DNA of 42,229 nucleotides from Candidatus Omnitrophota bacterium (GTDB lineage Bacteria > Omnitrophota > Gorgyraeia > JAHIPI01): contig JADHVZ010000015.1 in assembly GCA_016783745.1 (NCBI GenBank), positions 1 to 42,229 of the forward strand, given 5' to 3'. The notes beneath the pieces are model-generated. The model searched no databases. It saw nothing but the letters and a program-made list of their open reading frames with translations, and was not told the origin of the DNA. The number at the start of each line of letters is the position of its first letter. The stretch's first letter is position 1. This document shows, in pieces, positions 8,801 to 16,915 of the stretch. Made by a program: the position numbers and the translations under genes.

Positions 8801-11800
8801 CCGCTGATGTTGAGATAGACCGCTCAACGGGAGTGACCACTGCCGAAAACTCCACAGTGTTTGCTGATCGCAGCGGGTACATATATGTAACATGGCAGGA
8901 AGACAGGACTACCGCCGGGAACCCTGATATCTATTTCAACTATTCAACTAACTTCGGTTATTCATGGCAGCAGAGCGATATTTGTATAAGCGACAGCCCG
9001 GGGTCGTATGATTTAACGGATCCTATGCTTACCGCGGATGATGAGGGAAGAATATACATCGCGTGGACTAAGGATGAGGGGAGCGCCTCGTATACCTATA
9101 TTAATACCTCTAATGATTTCGGCGCTACGTGGTCGGTTGAGGATCAGATCGACCTCTCTTTTGGATCCTCGACCAGGCCGCACGATATATCATGTAACGG
9201 CGATGGCAGAGTCTTTGCGATATTCGGTGATGATGCTAAAGATATCTATTTCAGCACCGGGACTATGGAGACTGACGCGAACATCTCGTGGCAATATTAC
9301 GGAGGAGACCGTTATATGCTGGTCAATACATCGGGTGAGCCGTTGACGCGGACCCTCCGGGATGTCGCTATCTCAAGCGACAATACGGGAAAGGTTTATA
9401 TCGCGTGGAGCGGCAAGGCATCCGGTTCGTCACTTTCCAATATATATTTTATCCGTTCCACCAATGACGGTATTGATAGCTGGGGCGATTTTGCGCAGTT
9501 AAATGCCGATGCTATTGTCGGAGAGTACAATATCCGGCCGTCGCTCACCTCGGATTATCACGGAGGTGTATATGTGGCATGGCTTTCCAACCGCAGTTTT
9601 GGTACAGCGACTATTGGCGGAGACGGACAGACGCTTACCGGAACAGGCTGGGACATCTATTACGAATTCAGCATGGACTTTGGACAGAATTGGAATACGG
9701 CGGGTCAGGAGCCGACCACAGGGCTGCTTATTCACTATGACTTTGAGGATGATTTTTTATCGGCAGGAGAGGTGCTGGACCAATCCGGTAACGGCCACAA
9801 TATTACAGTGGTGAATCCGGCGAGCGTACCTGCGGAAAGCCAGATCAAGCGCGTAAATGGCATAAAAGGATACGGTATAGAATTTTCAGGTGATAACAGG
9901 ACATTCCTGCGCAAAGATACTTCACCGGTCAATCCTACCGCAGGCTTGGAAGGCATGACCATCTCCCTGTGGTTCAAGACGCCAGATCCGACAAGAAATA
10001 TTAAGCTTTTGAGCGCGGCATGGTGGATCGGCGGGCCTGACGCGTCAGGATGGAATTTCGGAACGCATTATCCCGAGATGTGGGCGGATGGCAGCAGGGG
10101 CACCTTGCGCGGTGAGCTTGAGTGGTATGACGTAGCGAGGTTTTTTACTCCGGGCGCATGGAATCATGCGGTGTTGACATGGGATAAGACGGGCCAGATA
10201 CGTGAATATATTAACGCGCGCCTCGTCTATCAGTGGGATGTGTCAAAGCCGAATAAAGACGTGGGTTCGGGCGCACGCCTTATGGTCGGCGGATGGAGTT
10301 GGCGCTACCCCCCAGACCCGGTCACTACGTACACAGATTTTACTATGGTGGGGCCGATGGACGAGATACGCATATATGACCGCGAGTTAAGCGTGGAAGA
10401 GGTGTATAAGTTGTATTTAAGTTCCGCTGAGGATTTCAGGCTGAATCAGAACAGCGATCCGCAGCTCTCTAACTCACTTTTGAGTTCCATGATCTCTGAC
10501 CAGGCGGGGAAGCTGAGTCTGGCCTGGCTGGATGACAGGGCGGCTTCCGGCGACCATGATCTCTACTTCAGGCTGTTGACCATCGGGCCGCGGCTTGATC
10601 CGATTCCCGATTATCCGATTATTGGCGGAGAGACATTGACATTCCAGGTTTCAGCGACGCATCCGCAGAAGATGCCTCTTGCATTGAGCATAGACCTGGA
10701 TAATCTTACGGAGGCTCAAAAGGCGACTATAGCCGATGCGACTTTGACCCAGGAATTCGATTCCGAAACAGGTAAGACTACAGGGACATTTGAGTGGACT
10801 CCGCCGCCTGACGTCGACGACGATTTTCCGTTGAGGTTTGTCGCTACAGATGTGGTAAGCGGACGGACTGTATCTGAAGGAATGAGTGTCCAGGTCAATG
10901 AACACGTACTTTTTGTTGATGACTATAATGATGATGATCCGGCGCTCAATGTGCCCGGATTCCCTTCAAGGGCAAATGAGGATGTGGTAGCGTTTGAAGA
11001 GGTCACCGGGCCTGTTTTTGACGGCACAAAGGTCCTCAGGCTTCAGTATTCAAGTACGGACGGAGAAGAAGACTATTACGAAACTTTGCTGTGGGACGAA
11101 CTTGACGGCAGCGTCTTTGCCGACGTGAGAGAATATAACGGCATCAACTTTCTTGTACGGGGTGCGGCCGGCGAAGAGACATTCAGAATCGATCTGCTCC
11201 TCAATATGTCGAAGAACAAGAAGAGCAAGAAGGGCGAGAAGGGCAAGAAGGGCGAGAAGGGGAGTAGTGTACAGACAATAACTTACGAAGCCTCTTCAGT
11301 AGAGTCTTCCGATTATGCTACTGTGCCGAATGACTCGTGGCAGATCATAAAAATCCGCCTCAACGAATTTCCGGGGGCAAAGCTGAAGAATATACTCGGA
11401 ATACGTTTTGTATTCCACGGTGAAGGGACTATATACATTGAAAATCTGAAGTTTATGGAGGAGCCCGACGAAGGTGAGTTCGACCCCACCTTCATTGAGA
11501 AGTCGAGGCGGACATTTGGCGGCATGGATGTTATCACGGCCAGGGATATTACCCCCGAACCGGAAAACGGCCTTGTCGCAAGGATACAGACGCCGTATGA
11601 GGACAGCCGCGTAAGGGCACACGTCCCTGTCTTCGGCGTTGCATACGGAGAGGATTTCAAAGAATACATGGTTGAATACGGTAAAGGCATGAATCCGAAT
11701 GAGTGGATTACGATCGCTCATTCCACGCAACCGCAGATGAAGATGGTTCCCAATGTCGATAGGGGATTCGGCGAAGGAAAAACCGTCCATGGAAACCTGG

Positions 11801-14109
11801 CGACCTGGGATACGGGGCTGCAGAACTACTATTACGGTGATGACTTCCCGCCGGATCATCCGGTGGACTTGAACGGTGTCTATACAGTACGCCTCGTAGT
11901 CGCTAGTAATGACGGCAAGACAACCGAGGACCGCGTAACTGTAGAGGTGGGGCGCGTAATTTCGAACGTCTTCGGAGGAGTCGCTAAAGATGAGTTCGAT
12001 ACGGCCGTTCTAGAACTGCCGGAGCACGCGCTGGAAGATTCCTTCAGGGTCATGGCCCTTCAGCCGGTATTGCCGGAAGAGTTTCCGTATAGAGAAGGGC
12101 AGCGGCTTGTAGGCGCTGTCTATGAGATGAGGCCTCCGGGTGAGGTTTTCACGCGCGATGCCACATTGAGCATAAAGCTTCCGGAAAATATTTCTGGATT
12201 GAGCGCTAAAGACCTCGGGATCTATGCATTTAACATAAGCTCCGGTGAATGGGAGAGATTTCCGGGGCAATTTGACGCGGAACATAATGTAATAAAGAGC
12301 GGTATGCGCGGTGTTCCCGAAGGCCGTGCCTATTTTGCCGTCCTTGAAGATACGCGCGATGAATCCTTAAAGATCGCCTCGGCGCTTTCATCGTCCGGCT
12401 GGCAGAGAGAAAATAACATCTGCGAAGCGCGGGATCCGGAAGAAGGTGTGTTTCTTGCGTGCGGTTTTGAGGGTGAGAGCGCAGGGGCATGGATGAACCG
12501 CAACGGCGCTTCAGGCACCCGGCTGATAATAGATAATAGGGATTCGTTATTCAACAATAAGGCACTTACCCTTACAAATATGAATACCGGCGGAACTTTT
12601 GCGAGTACTATTACGGATAGGCCGTTTGACGCGGTAATTTACCCGACGGTCTCTTTTGAATATAAGGTGCCTAAAAATGTCAAGATGAACATTCTGGTCA
12701 AGATGGACGGTAAGTGGTATGATATCGAATTTAGCGATGACCCGAAGCTGTACAGGAACATAAATATCGAGAAGATCGGCAGCATAGCCGGTGTCAGGGC
12801 CGATAACAGATGGCATCGGGCGACATTCGATCTTTACGGGATGTTGAGCTCACATCCTCCGTTACGGGGGCGCGGCCGGTTTGTTATTGAAGAGATGGTG
12901 ATGGCTGACTGGAATGAGGCAGGATTCATGAAGCTTGTTCCGGGCTCAAATGCGAAGGGCGCATCCTATTCGATCGATAATTTTGTCATAAGAGATAAGA
13001 TGCCGTCGGTCTGGGCGCGTCTTATGAAAAACGCTGAGAGGCTCGCTGCCGGGATAAAGAAGCGGTCAGAAGTCCCCGCCGCATATGCGAGAGCGACTAC
13101 ATTGGAAGAATTCCTTATAGTTGACCGGTACGGCCTTACTCCGGACCGCATAAAGCTTTCCGATAAAGAAGGGGTGTTTATCAAGGAGAAGTCGCAGGCG
13201 ATGATAGAGGCGTGTCTGGTTATGAGCGGGGAGCGGGGATATTGCCTCAAAATCGACTATGATCTCAGATCTGAACCTGCGGGTTACGCGGGATATTACA
13301 GGCTTCTGGAAGGCCTCGACTTGAGCCAATATCGCACTCTCATTTTCTGGATAAGAGGGGAAGCCGGAAAAGAGATCACGCGCGTCGGACTGAAAAACAA
13401 GTTGGGTCAGGAGTCAAAGATAAATGTAGGATCATTCCTGGATGACGGCATAACAACCGCTTGGCAGAAGGTCTCAATACCCCTTACCATGTTCAAGGAT
13501 ACAGAAGACCTTTCTTCTATGGATAACATCAGTTTTCATTTTGATGAAAGAAGCGGAAGCGGTAAAGGTACTATCCGCATAGATGATATCGGCTTTACGA
13601 GCGATATTGTGCCTGTAGTAGCGGTAAACTGTTCCGACGGTACCGGAAAGACAAGCTGGGGTAAAGATTACTGGACTTTCAATACGAAGACTTCACATAT
13701 ATACGCGGAAAAAGATTCTTTCGGGTGCCTTATACAATATCAGGGCATCGAGAGCCGCAAAGAGAATATCTCCTGGGCAGGATGGGGGATCGATCTTGGC
13801 GGGCTCGATCTTACGGGATATGAGGCGCTTTCACTGCGCGTAAAGCGGATCCACGGAGTGGAGCGGCCGAATATCTATCTCAATGACGGCAATAAAGAGA
13901 GGTATGTCGATCTCGAAAAGTATGTTGCGGGGACAGATTGGGAGACTGCCGTTATCCTGTTAAGGGCCTTCGCTGATAAAGGCCTCAATTTGAAGAATCT
14001 GGAAAAGTTGACTGTTGTATTTGAATGGGAAAAGATGGAAGGGGCGCTTTATGTCGACGACATCGAGTTTATCCCCTTTAATTATACAGAAGAGAAAACG
14101 GTCCGATAA
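5821..14109 (+). CDS. Giant secreted glycoside hydrolase with CBM-like, BNR propeller and LamG domains
   Basis: 2762 residues with a signal peptide (about 1-27). In order: two CBM11/galactose-binding-like jelly rolls (about 30-350); a TIM-barrel hydrolase/transglycosidase (about 370-745) resembling GH2/GH72 types, with acid/base Glu511 in LGNEVNFHF and nucleophile Glu616 in VTEYGTDAF; a CARDB-like linker; a sialidase-type propeller with Asp-box repeats such as SNDFGQTWG and SNDFGATW (about 880-1290); a LamG/concanavalin domain (about 1300-1530); an Ig-like segment; and more jelly rolls to the C-terminus. The motif DNYNDSD...GYP at the N-terminus recurs at about 1700. A Lys/Gly insert, KNKKSKKGEKGKKGEKG, interrupts one jelly roll near 1798. 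Stop and next ATG are one base apart, tying it to the GT2 synthase. Probable role: trimming, transglycosylating or anchoring the glucan made by its partner. Substrate is inference. Confidence 0.82.
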   Translation: MKSLNRFIAIIGVSLIAVFSALNCVNAATDMIDNYNDSDTFNNTLGYPTYTIPSDTTETDPYLFENYDDGLLYPNYRGWWEGSAGISPHAEVASPTYNGTNVRLFTWSTDTAYYASNLSNSGTVNLSDKTAILFAIKGAAGGEDVTIRLQDMSNYSEIDITGITTDWQVMRVFLSGFGGVDLSALRAVGFQFDGAGTVYVDEIRFSVVAVPEIRLHNYSRWEVKPNKARKITFAAPTTPPGVFTSELAPAASYYDAGAYSNLSFRVKGELGGESFDVELQYGSGPSSASLPVTDYVTINNQWQQVNIPLSDFSGLSTSQLVSLRLEFDSFFISNGDIVYIDNVQFSDGSAKPQSTGDVRVDYANNTLQVRDGVVYRDYIVKGLGYQAIPVGQDVLYFLEDRLSWPAVPGEPKTRGELLAELCDRNFPMLRLMGANTIRTWGDPSTVFMQKAAEHGLRVMVSFYINKDDSFVPGSGDRTRIENDFRNMVIKYRDHDWGAYSDPTLTWILGNEVNFHFSSSTPVTTIQNYYDLLNTLGEIAYTEEGADYHPVMPVNYDIFHIGVDEFATDDLQLDYIDLWGSNIYAMEFEDHAWLGEAGRNMFNVYNEKSSKPLIVTEYGTDAFFALGTPPASTTLGYEDEVTQAAWVKNNFLDMASYNSIVLAGTVFEYVDEWWKSGGLTVHDTIGYYWAPPLAGEPHDHPDMYSNEEFYGVMQIAPDGAWSVPDGLDDIKERQIFTTLLEIYRGDEAIWLEEYSVRDHEVGINNDGYFNPDETVYIKIKLKNRSASDFDVTARLKFFNPDPLYTDPYVFIQPYDTGAAGEIDFGTINSGDTVEGLFKVSSDFSLFPDNPINYSVDFKVEVTSVDYYDPDIVHVGDFRLPVDVVPTIYTSIDERNIGVSAVNSAKLSYSKNGYVYMAWEEESLGTKEIYFASSNDFGQTWGTPKRVNENTGFDAENPQITCDDSGRVYIVWEDARNGGKSIYMNRTIDHGQTWFPADVEIDRSTGVTTAENSTVFADRSGYIYVTWQEDRTTAGNPDIYFNYSTNFGYSWQQSDICISDSPGSYDLTDPMLTADDEGRIYIAWTKDEGSASYTYINTSNDFGATWSVEDQIDLSFGSSTRPHDISCNGDGRVFAIFGDDAKDIYFSTGTMETDANISWQYYGGDRYMLVNTSGEPLTRTLRDVAISSDNTGKVYIAWSGKASGSSLSNIYFIRSTNDGIDSWGDFAQLNADAIVGEYNIRPSLTSDYHGGVYVAWLSNRSFGTATIGGDGQTLTGTGWDIYYEFSMDFGQNWNTAGQEPTTGLLIHYDFEDDFLSAGEVLDQSGNGHNITVVNPASVPAESQIKRVNGIKGYGIEFSGDNRTFLRKDTSPVNPTAGLEGMTISLWFKTPDPTRNIKLLSAAWWIGGPDASGWNFGTHYPEMWADGSRGTLRGELEWYDVARFFTPGAWNHAVLTWDKTGQIREYINARLVYQWDVSKPNKDVGSGARLMVGGWSWRYPPDPVTTYTDFTMVGPMDEIRIYDRELSVEEVYKLYLSSAEDFRLNQNSDPQLSNSLLSSMISDQAGKLSLAWLDDRAASGDHDLYFRLLTIGPRLDPIPDYPIIGGETLTFQVSATHPQKMPLALSIDLDNLTEAQKATIADATLTQEFDSETGKTTGTFEWTPPPDVDDDFPLRFVATDVVSGRTVSEGMSVQVNEHVLFVDDYNDDDPALNVPGFPSRANEDVVAFEEVTGPVFDGTKVLRLQYSSTDGEEDYYETLLWDELDGSVFADVREYNGINFLVRGAAGEETFRIDLLLNMSKNKKSKKGEKGKKGEKGSSVQTITYEASSVESSDYATVPNDSWQIIKIRLNEFPGAKLKNILGIRFVFHGEGTIYIENLKFMEEPDEGEFDPTFIEKSRRTFGGMDVITARDITPEPENGLVARIQTPYEDSRVRAHVPVFGVAYGEDFKEYMVEYGKGMNPNEWITIAHSTQPQMKMVPNVDRGFGEGKTVHGNLATWDTGLQNYYYGDDFPPDHPVDLNGVYTVRLVVASNDGKTTEDRVTVEVGRVISNVFGGVAKDEFDTAVLELPEHALEDSFRVMALQPVLPEEFPYREGQRLVGAVYEMRPPGEVFTRDATLSIKLPENISGLSAKDLGIYAFNISSGEWERFPGQFDAEHNVIKSGMRGVPEGRAYFAVLEDTRDESLKIASALSSSGWQRENNICEARDPEEGVFLACGFEGESAGAWMNRNGASGTRLIIDNRDSLFNNKALTLTNMNTGGTFASTITDRPFDAVIYPTVSFEYKVPKNVKMNILVKMDGKWYDIEFSDDPKLYRNINIEKIGSIAGVRADNRWHRATFDLYGMLSSHPPLRGRGRFVIEEMVMADWNEAGFMKLVPGSNAKGASYSIDNFVIRDKMPSVWARLMKNAERLAAGIKKRSEVPAAYARATTLEEFLIVDRYGLTPDRIKLSDKEGVFIKEKSQAMIEACLVMSGERGYCLKIDYDLRSEPAGYAGYYRLLEGLDLSQYRTLIFWIRGEAGKEITRVGLKNKLGQESKINVGSFLDDGITTAWQKVSIPLTMFKDTEDLSSMDNISFHFDERSGSGKGTIRIDDIGFTSDIVPVVAVNCSDGTGKTSWGKDYWTFNTKTSHIYAEKDSFGCLIQYQGIESRKENISWAGWGIDLGGLDLTGYEALSLRVKRIHGVERPNIYLNDGNKERYVDLEKYVAGTDWETAVILLRAFADKGLNLKNLEKLTVVFEWEKMEGALYVDDIEFIPFNYTEEKTVR

Positions 14110-14110
14110 G

Positions 14111-15679
14111 ATGGATACAAAAAATACTAGACGTCACACAATTTACTATTTTTCAGCCATAGGATTATTTACACTTGTAAGCTGTTTTCTTATATTCGGG
14201 ATGATAGATATCAGTGAGAGTAACGTTTTCCTCGCGATCTTCTGGATGTTTGGCTTTGCGGTGCTTACTTTAAATGTCGGCTATGTTCTGGTAAGTGCGA
14301 TAGCGGCTTTACTGACGAAGAACATGCCTTCTTTAAAAGAGAAGAGACTTCGCCATTTGCCAAAGACAGCTGTTGTCTATGTCGTGAGAAACGAACACGA
14401 GGTCGTGATAAAAGAGAATATGGCCGAATCTTTCGCTAATAACCGCGAGCGTAATGTCGATATATGGCTTTTGAGTAATTCCGATATAGATGAATGCGTT
14501 GTGGCGGAGAAGAGGGCCATAGCCGGATTGCAGAAGAGATTCGGCAAAAGACGTGTTCGATATTTTCAGACCCGCAACAATTCCCTCAGGAGAAAGCACG
14601 TCTGCATACACCAGTGGCTTGGCGCCTATCCGGAGTACCGATATTTTGCGGTATGTGACGCCGATTCGATACTGCCTCATGGCACTCTGCGCAGACTTGT
14701 TTCAAAGGCGGAACATCCGGCAAATAAGTCTATAGCGCTTTTCCAATCACATATAAGCATTATAAAGAGGGCGACCTATTTCAGCAGTTTTCTCAGTTTC
14801 GGACAGGATATCTGCCAGGGGATATACTCGCGGGCCAATCAGAACGTCTTTGGAAGAGGCGTCTCTTACGGCAGCGGCTGCCTGATCCGGTGCAAGGCAT
14901 TCCGGAAGATTGAAGTGCCTGACTGGGTCCTGAGCCATGACATATGGGATACCGTTAGCCTGGAAGAGAAGGGATACCGCGTAGTCTTCTGCAGTGACGT
15001 CGTCACTTACGGCAGGTACCCGTCGAACTATATAGAGTATTTAAAGAGGACCCGGCGCTGGATCGCGGGCACGCTCGAGAGCATGCCGAGGTGTTTGAGA
15101 TCCAAAGTTTCGCCGGGCACACGGTTTATGGTGCTCTACCCGGCATATATGTACGCTATTCAGCCGCTCTTCCTCATATGGATCTTTAGCGGCTTCTTTT
15201 ACAATAATAAGGTGCTCGTCCCTATGCTCGTTACGCAGAAGTATGCATTTCTCGGCGGAAGCTTTGTCGATCTGGAGATGGGCTCGCATCTCTTCTTTAC
15301 CATGGCGATCATATCGGGCCACCGTTTTATTAAATGCCGCAATCTGAAAGAAGCAAAACATATTATCGTTGAGTTCTTAACGACGATGTTACTGTGCCTT
15401 AATAGTATAATCTTCGATTCCGCATCTGTAATAAAATGGCTTATTTTCCGCAAAAAGGGGATGGGCTGGGTGCCGATGAAGAAGGGGCCGTATCAGAAGA
15501 TGGCTATAAAGGACGTGGCAAAGGAGCTGTGGCCTGTCGCGCTGATCGGCGTAGTGAGCCTGATACTTGGCATCATCTATAATCCTTTGTGGACTCTCTT
15601 CGCCTCGCCGTTTATCTGCAGTTTTATACTCGGGATACCTGTCGCATATCTCACCGGCCACGTGACTACGATAGAATAA
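14111..15679 (+). CDS. Membrane GT2 glycosyltransferase, OpgH/MdoH-like glucan synthase
   Basis: 522 residues from ATG 14111; the 32 extra residues in the track come from the 3' end of the preceding gene. Two N-terminal transmembrane helices precede a cytosolic GT-A domain. It carries a DxD-type motif in VCDADSILPHG (Asp183), SHDIWD in place of TED, and KRTRRWIAG as the QxxRW equivalent. Four to five transmembrane helices follow. The order and the SHD plus RRW wording resemble the beta-glucan synthase OpgH rather than bacterial cellulose synthase; no PilZ domain is present. Coupled by TAAG-ATG to the giant secreted hydrolase, suggesting a synthase plus secreted modifier. The exact glucan linkage is unknown. 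Confidence 0.83.
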   Translation: MDTKNTRRHTIYYFSAIGLFTLVSCFLIFGMIDISESNVFLAIFWMFGFAVLTLNVGYVLVSAIAALLTKNMPSLKEKRLRHLPKTAVVYVVRNEHEVVIKENMAESFANNRERNVDIWLLSNSDIDECVVAEKRAIAGLQKRFGKRRVRYFQTRNNSLRRKHVCIHQWLGAYPEYRYFAVCDADSILPHGTLRRLVSKAEHPANKSIALFQSHISIIKRATYFSSFLSFGQDICQGIYSRANQNVFGRGVSYGSGCLIRCKAFRKIEVPDWVLSHDIWDTVSLEEKGYRVVFCSDVVTYGRYPSNYIEYLKRTRRWIAGTLESMPRCLRSKVSPGTRFMVLYPAYMYAIQPLFLIWIFSGFFYNNKVLVPMLVTQKYAFLGGSFVDLEMGSHLFFTMAIISGHRFIKCRNLKEAKHIIVEFLTTMLLCLNSIIFDSASVIKWLIFRKKGMGWVPMKKGPYQKMAIKDVAKELWPVALIGVVSLILGIIYNPLWTLFASPFICSFILGIPVAYLTGHVTTIE

Positions 15680-15680
15680 C

Positions 15681-15698
15681 TCAGACGTGTTGCGCAAC
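15681..15698. repeat. REP palindrome
   Basis: TCAGACGTGTTGCGCAAC begins one base after the GT2 stop, followed by ATAACTCAATA, a flank shared with the REP copies at 30961 and 40387. Confidence 0.85.
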
Positions 15699-15719
15699 TC
15701 ACCATAACTCAATATGAAT

Positions 15720-15818
15720 AAAAGGGGACAGACACTTTTTGTAGCTTATACGTAGCCTCAAAAAGTGTCTGTCCCCTTTTATTTTATACGTAGCCTCAAA
15801 AAGTGTCTGTCCCCTTTT
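15720..15818. repeat. Hairpin repeat with a tandem extra half; likely terminator
   Basis: 15720-15780 is identical to the hairpin at 2702-2762. Its right half (TATACGTAGCCT, then AAAAAGTGTCTGTCCCC) is then repeated in tandem to 15818. The very stable stem followed by TTTTATTTTAT should stop transcription of the polysaccharide operon. Confidence 0.88.
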
Positions 15819-15834
15819 ATTTCCGATTTTTTTC

Positions 15835-15863
15835 TTGACAAAGCAATAATTTTCTTGTAAAAT
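15835..15863 (+). promoter_or_regulatory. Promoter of the rex-formate operon
   Basis: TTGACA, 17-base spacer, TAAAAT. The predicted start of transcription falls at about 15870, inside the Rex-like palindrome. Confidence 0.75.
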
Positions 15864-15871
15864 TATCAAAC

Positions 15872-15888
15872 TGTAAATATTATTCACA
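15872..15888. promoter_or_regulatory. Candidate Rex operator
   Basis: TGTAAATATTATTCACA: arms TGTAAAT and ATTCACA match as an inverted repeat at 6 of 7 positions and resemble the Rex consensus TTGTGA-N6-8-TCACAA. Placed over the predicted transcription start and upstream of rex itself, as expected for an autorepressor that lets go at high NADH. Confidence 0.55.
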
Positions 15889-15948
15889 AGATACCTACCA
15901 CTACCATTAACAAGTATCTATCAGTACCCATTAGCATAGCTATACAAG

Positions 15949-16215
15949 ATGACACATAGACATTTAATTGATGACCAGGCGATTGAAAAGATAAAAAAGC
16001 AGGGATGCTGTTTGGGTAAGTATAGAGTTTTTCTTACTGATGGTTACTATTGTTTTCTAGAGGGTATATTTAATTGTGCTCATCAAGATAGAAGATATGT
16101 CAAAAGCATGAATGGGCATATGCTTGTATGTAAAACGAATAAACAGTTTCCTTGCGAACAGTGTGATGTCTATGCAAAATCAGAGACTATGTTAGTAGAA
16201 GATGCCCATGTATGA
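15949..16215 (+). CDS. Cys-rich small protein upstream of rex, unknown
   Basis: 88 residues, no family recognised. Seven cysteines at 20, 21, 35, 43, 61, 69 and 72, with a CEQC pair near the C-terminus and several His, suggest a metal or FeS ligand set rather than disulfides in this anaerobic, redox-control context. The stop overlaps the rex start as ATGA, so the two are translationally coupled. It is the first gene after the promoter and Rex-like operator. No strong Shine-Dalgarno precedes the ATG, so the start is uncertain. Confidence 0.55.
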   Translation: MTHRHLIDDQAIEKIKKQGCCLGKYRVFLTDGYYCFLEGIFNCAHQDRRYVKSMNGHMLVCKTNKQFPCEQCDVYAKSETMLVEDAHV

Positions 16216-16853
16216 ATAGGTCGTCAAATGAAAAAAAAGTCTCTGATGTTGTCCTGCCAAGAATCCTGCATTATCTACGGGTTATCCAGCAATTAGCAAG
16301 GTCTAATATGACAACTATTTCGTCTGAAGAGCTCTCAAAAATAGCCAATATAAGCGCCTTCCAGATAAGAAAAGATCTGGCTAATTTTGGTAAGTTCGGC
16401 CAACCGGGAACAGGATATGATGTTTCGAATCTAAAGAGGTATCTTTTAGATGTCATTGGCACAAAGGAGATGTGCAATATTGGTCTTGTCGGAGTGGGTA
16501 ATTTAGGCTCGGCCCTTCTTAATTATAAAGGTTTTGATGAAGAAGGGTTGCAATTTGTAGCTGCTTTTGATAAGGAAGAAAGCAAGATTGGAAAGCTATG
16601 CGGGAACGTAATAGTCGAGCACATTAATAATCTAAAAGAGAGCGTGCAGAAAAACAATGTCCATATTGGAATAATTGCCGTTTCAGCCAATAATGCACAG
16701 ATGGTTGCAGATAAATTAATTGAAGCTGGGATTTTTTCCATTTTGAATTTTGCACCCACAATAGTATCGACTCCTAAGGAGATTACTGTGCGTGATGTAG
16801 ATTTATCAAATGAGTTAAAGGCACTACGGTATTTTACTGCTGTAAATAAATAG
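16212..16853 (+). CDS. rex: Redox-sensing transcriptional repressor Rex
   Basis: 213 residues with both Rex domains. An N-terminal winged helix (LPRILHYLRVIQQL, ISAFQIRKDLANFGKFGQPG) is followed by a Rossmann NAD(H) domain with GVGNLGSAL and the C-terminal domain-swap helix (VDLSNELKALRYF). Rex senses the NADH/NAD+ ratio and represses fermentation and redox-balancing genes when NAD+ is high. Its position ahead of focA and the formate dehydrogenase genes implies direct control of this operon, and Rex-like palindromes occur upstream (15872) and between rex and focA (16872). Confidence 0.95.
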   Translation: MNRSSNEKKVSDVVLPRILHYLRVIQQLARSNMTTISSEELSKIANISAFQIRKDLANFGKFGQPGTGYDVSNLKRYLLDVIGTKEMCNIGLVGVGNLGSALLNYKGFDEEGLQFVAAFDKEESKIGKLCGNVIVEHINNLKESVQKNNVHIGIIAVSANNAQMVADKLIEAGIFSILNFAPTIVSTPKEITVRDVDLSNELKALRYFTAVNK

Positions 16854-16871
16854 TTTTTTTTGGGTTGAATG

Positions 16872-16885
16872 GTGACAAATTTCAC
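16872..16885. promoter_or_regulatory. Second candidate Rex site ahead of focA
   Basis: GTGACAAATTTCAC, with GTGA and TCAC half-sites six bases apart, the Rex spacing. It lies in the 62-base rex-focA gap. No good -10/-35 is evident, so this is weaker than the first site. Confidence 0.35.
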
Positions 16886-16915
16886 GAGGTTTTAACCGGG
16901 GAGGGGAGGAAAAAG

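Noticed and set aside
11296-11859. 187-residue minus-strand ORF and many similar ones inside 5821-14109
   Set aside because: Shadows of a long coding frame; no family features and no regulatory signals.
15901-15945. Imperfect repeat ACCACTACCATTAACAAG / ATCAGTACCCATTAGCAT upstream of the Cys-rich gene
   Set aside because: Two diverged short units only; not a CRISPR and too weak to call a regulatory repeat.
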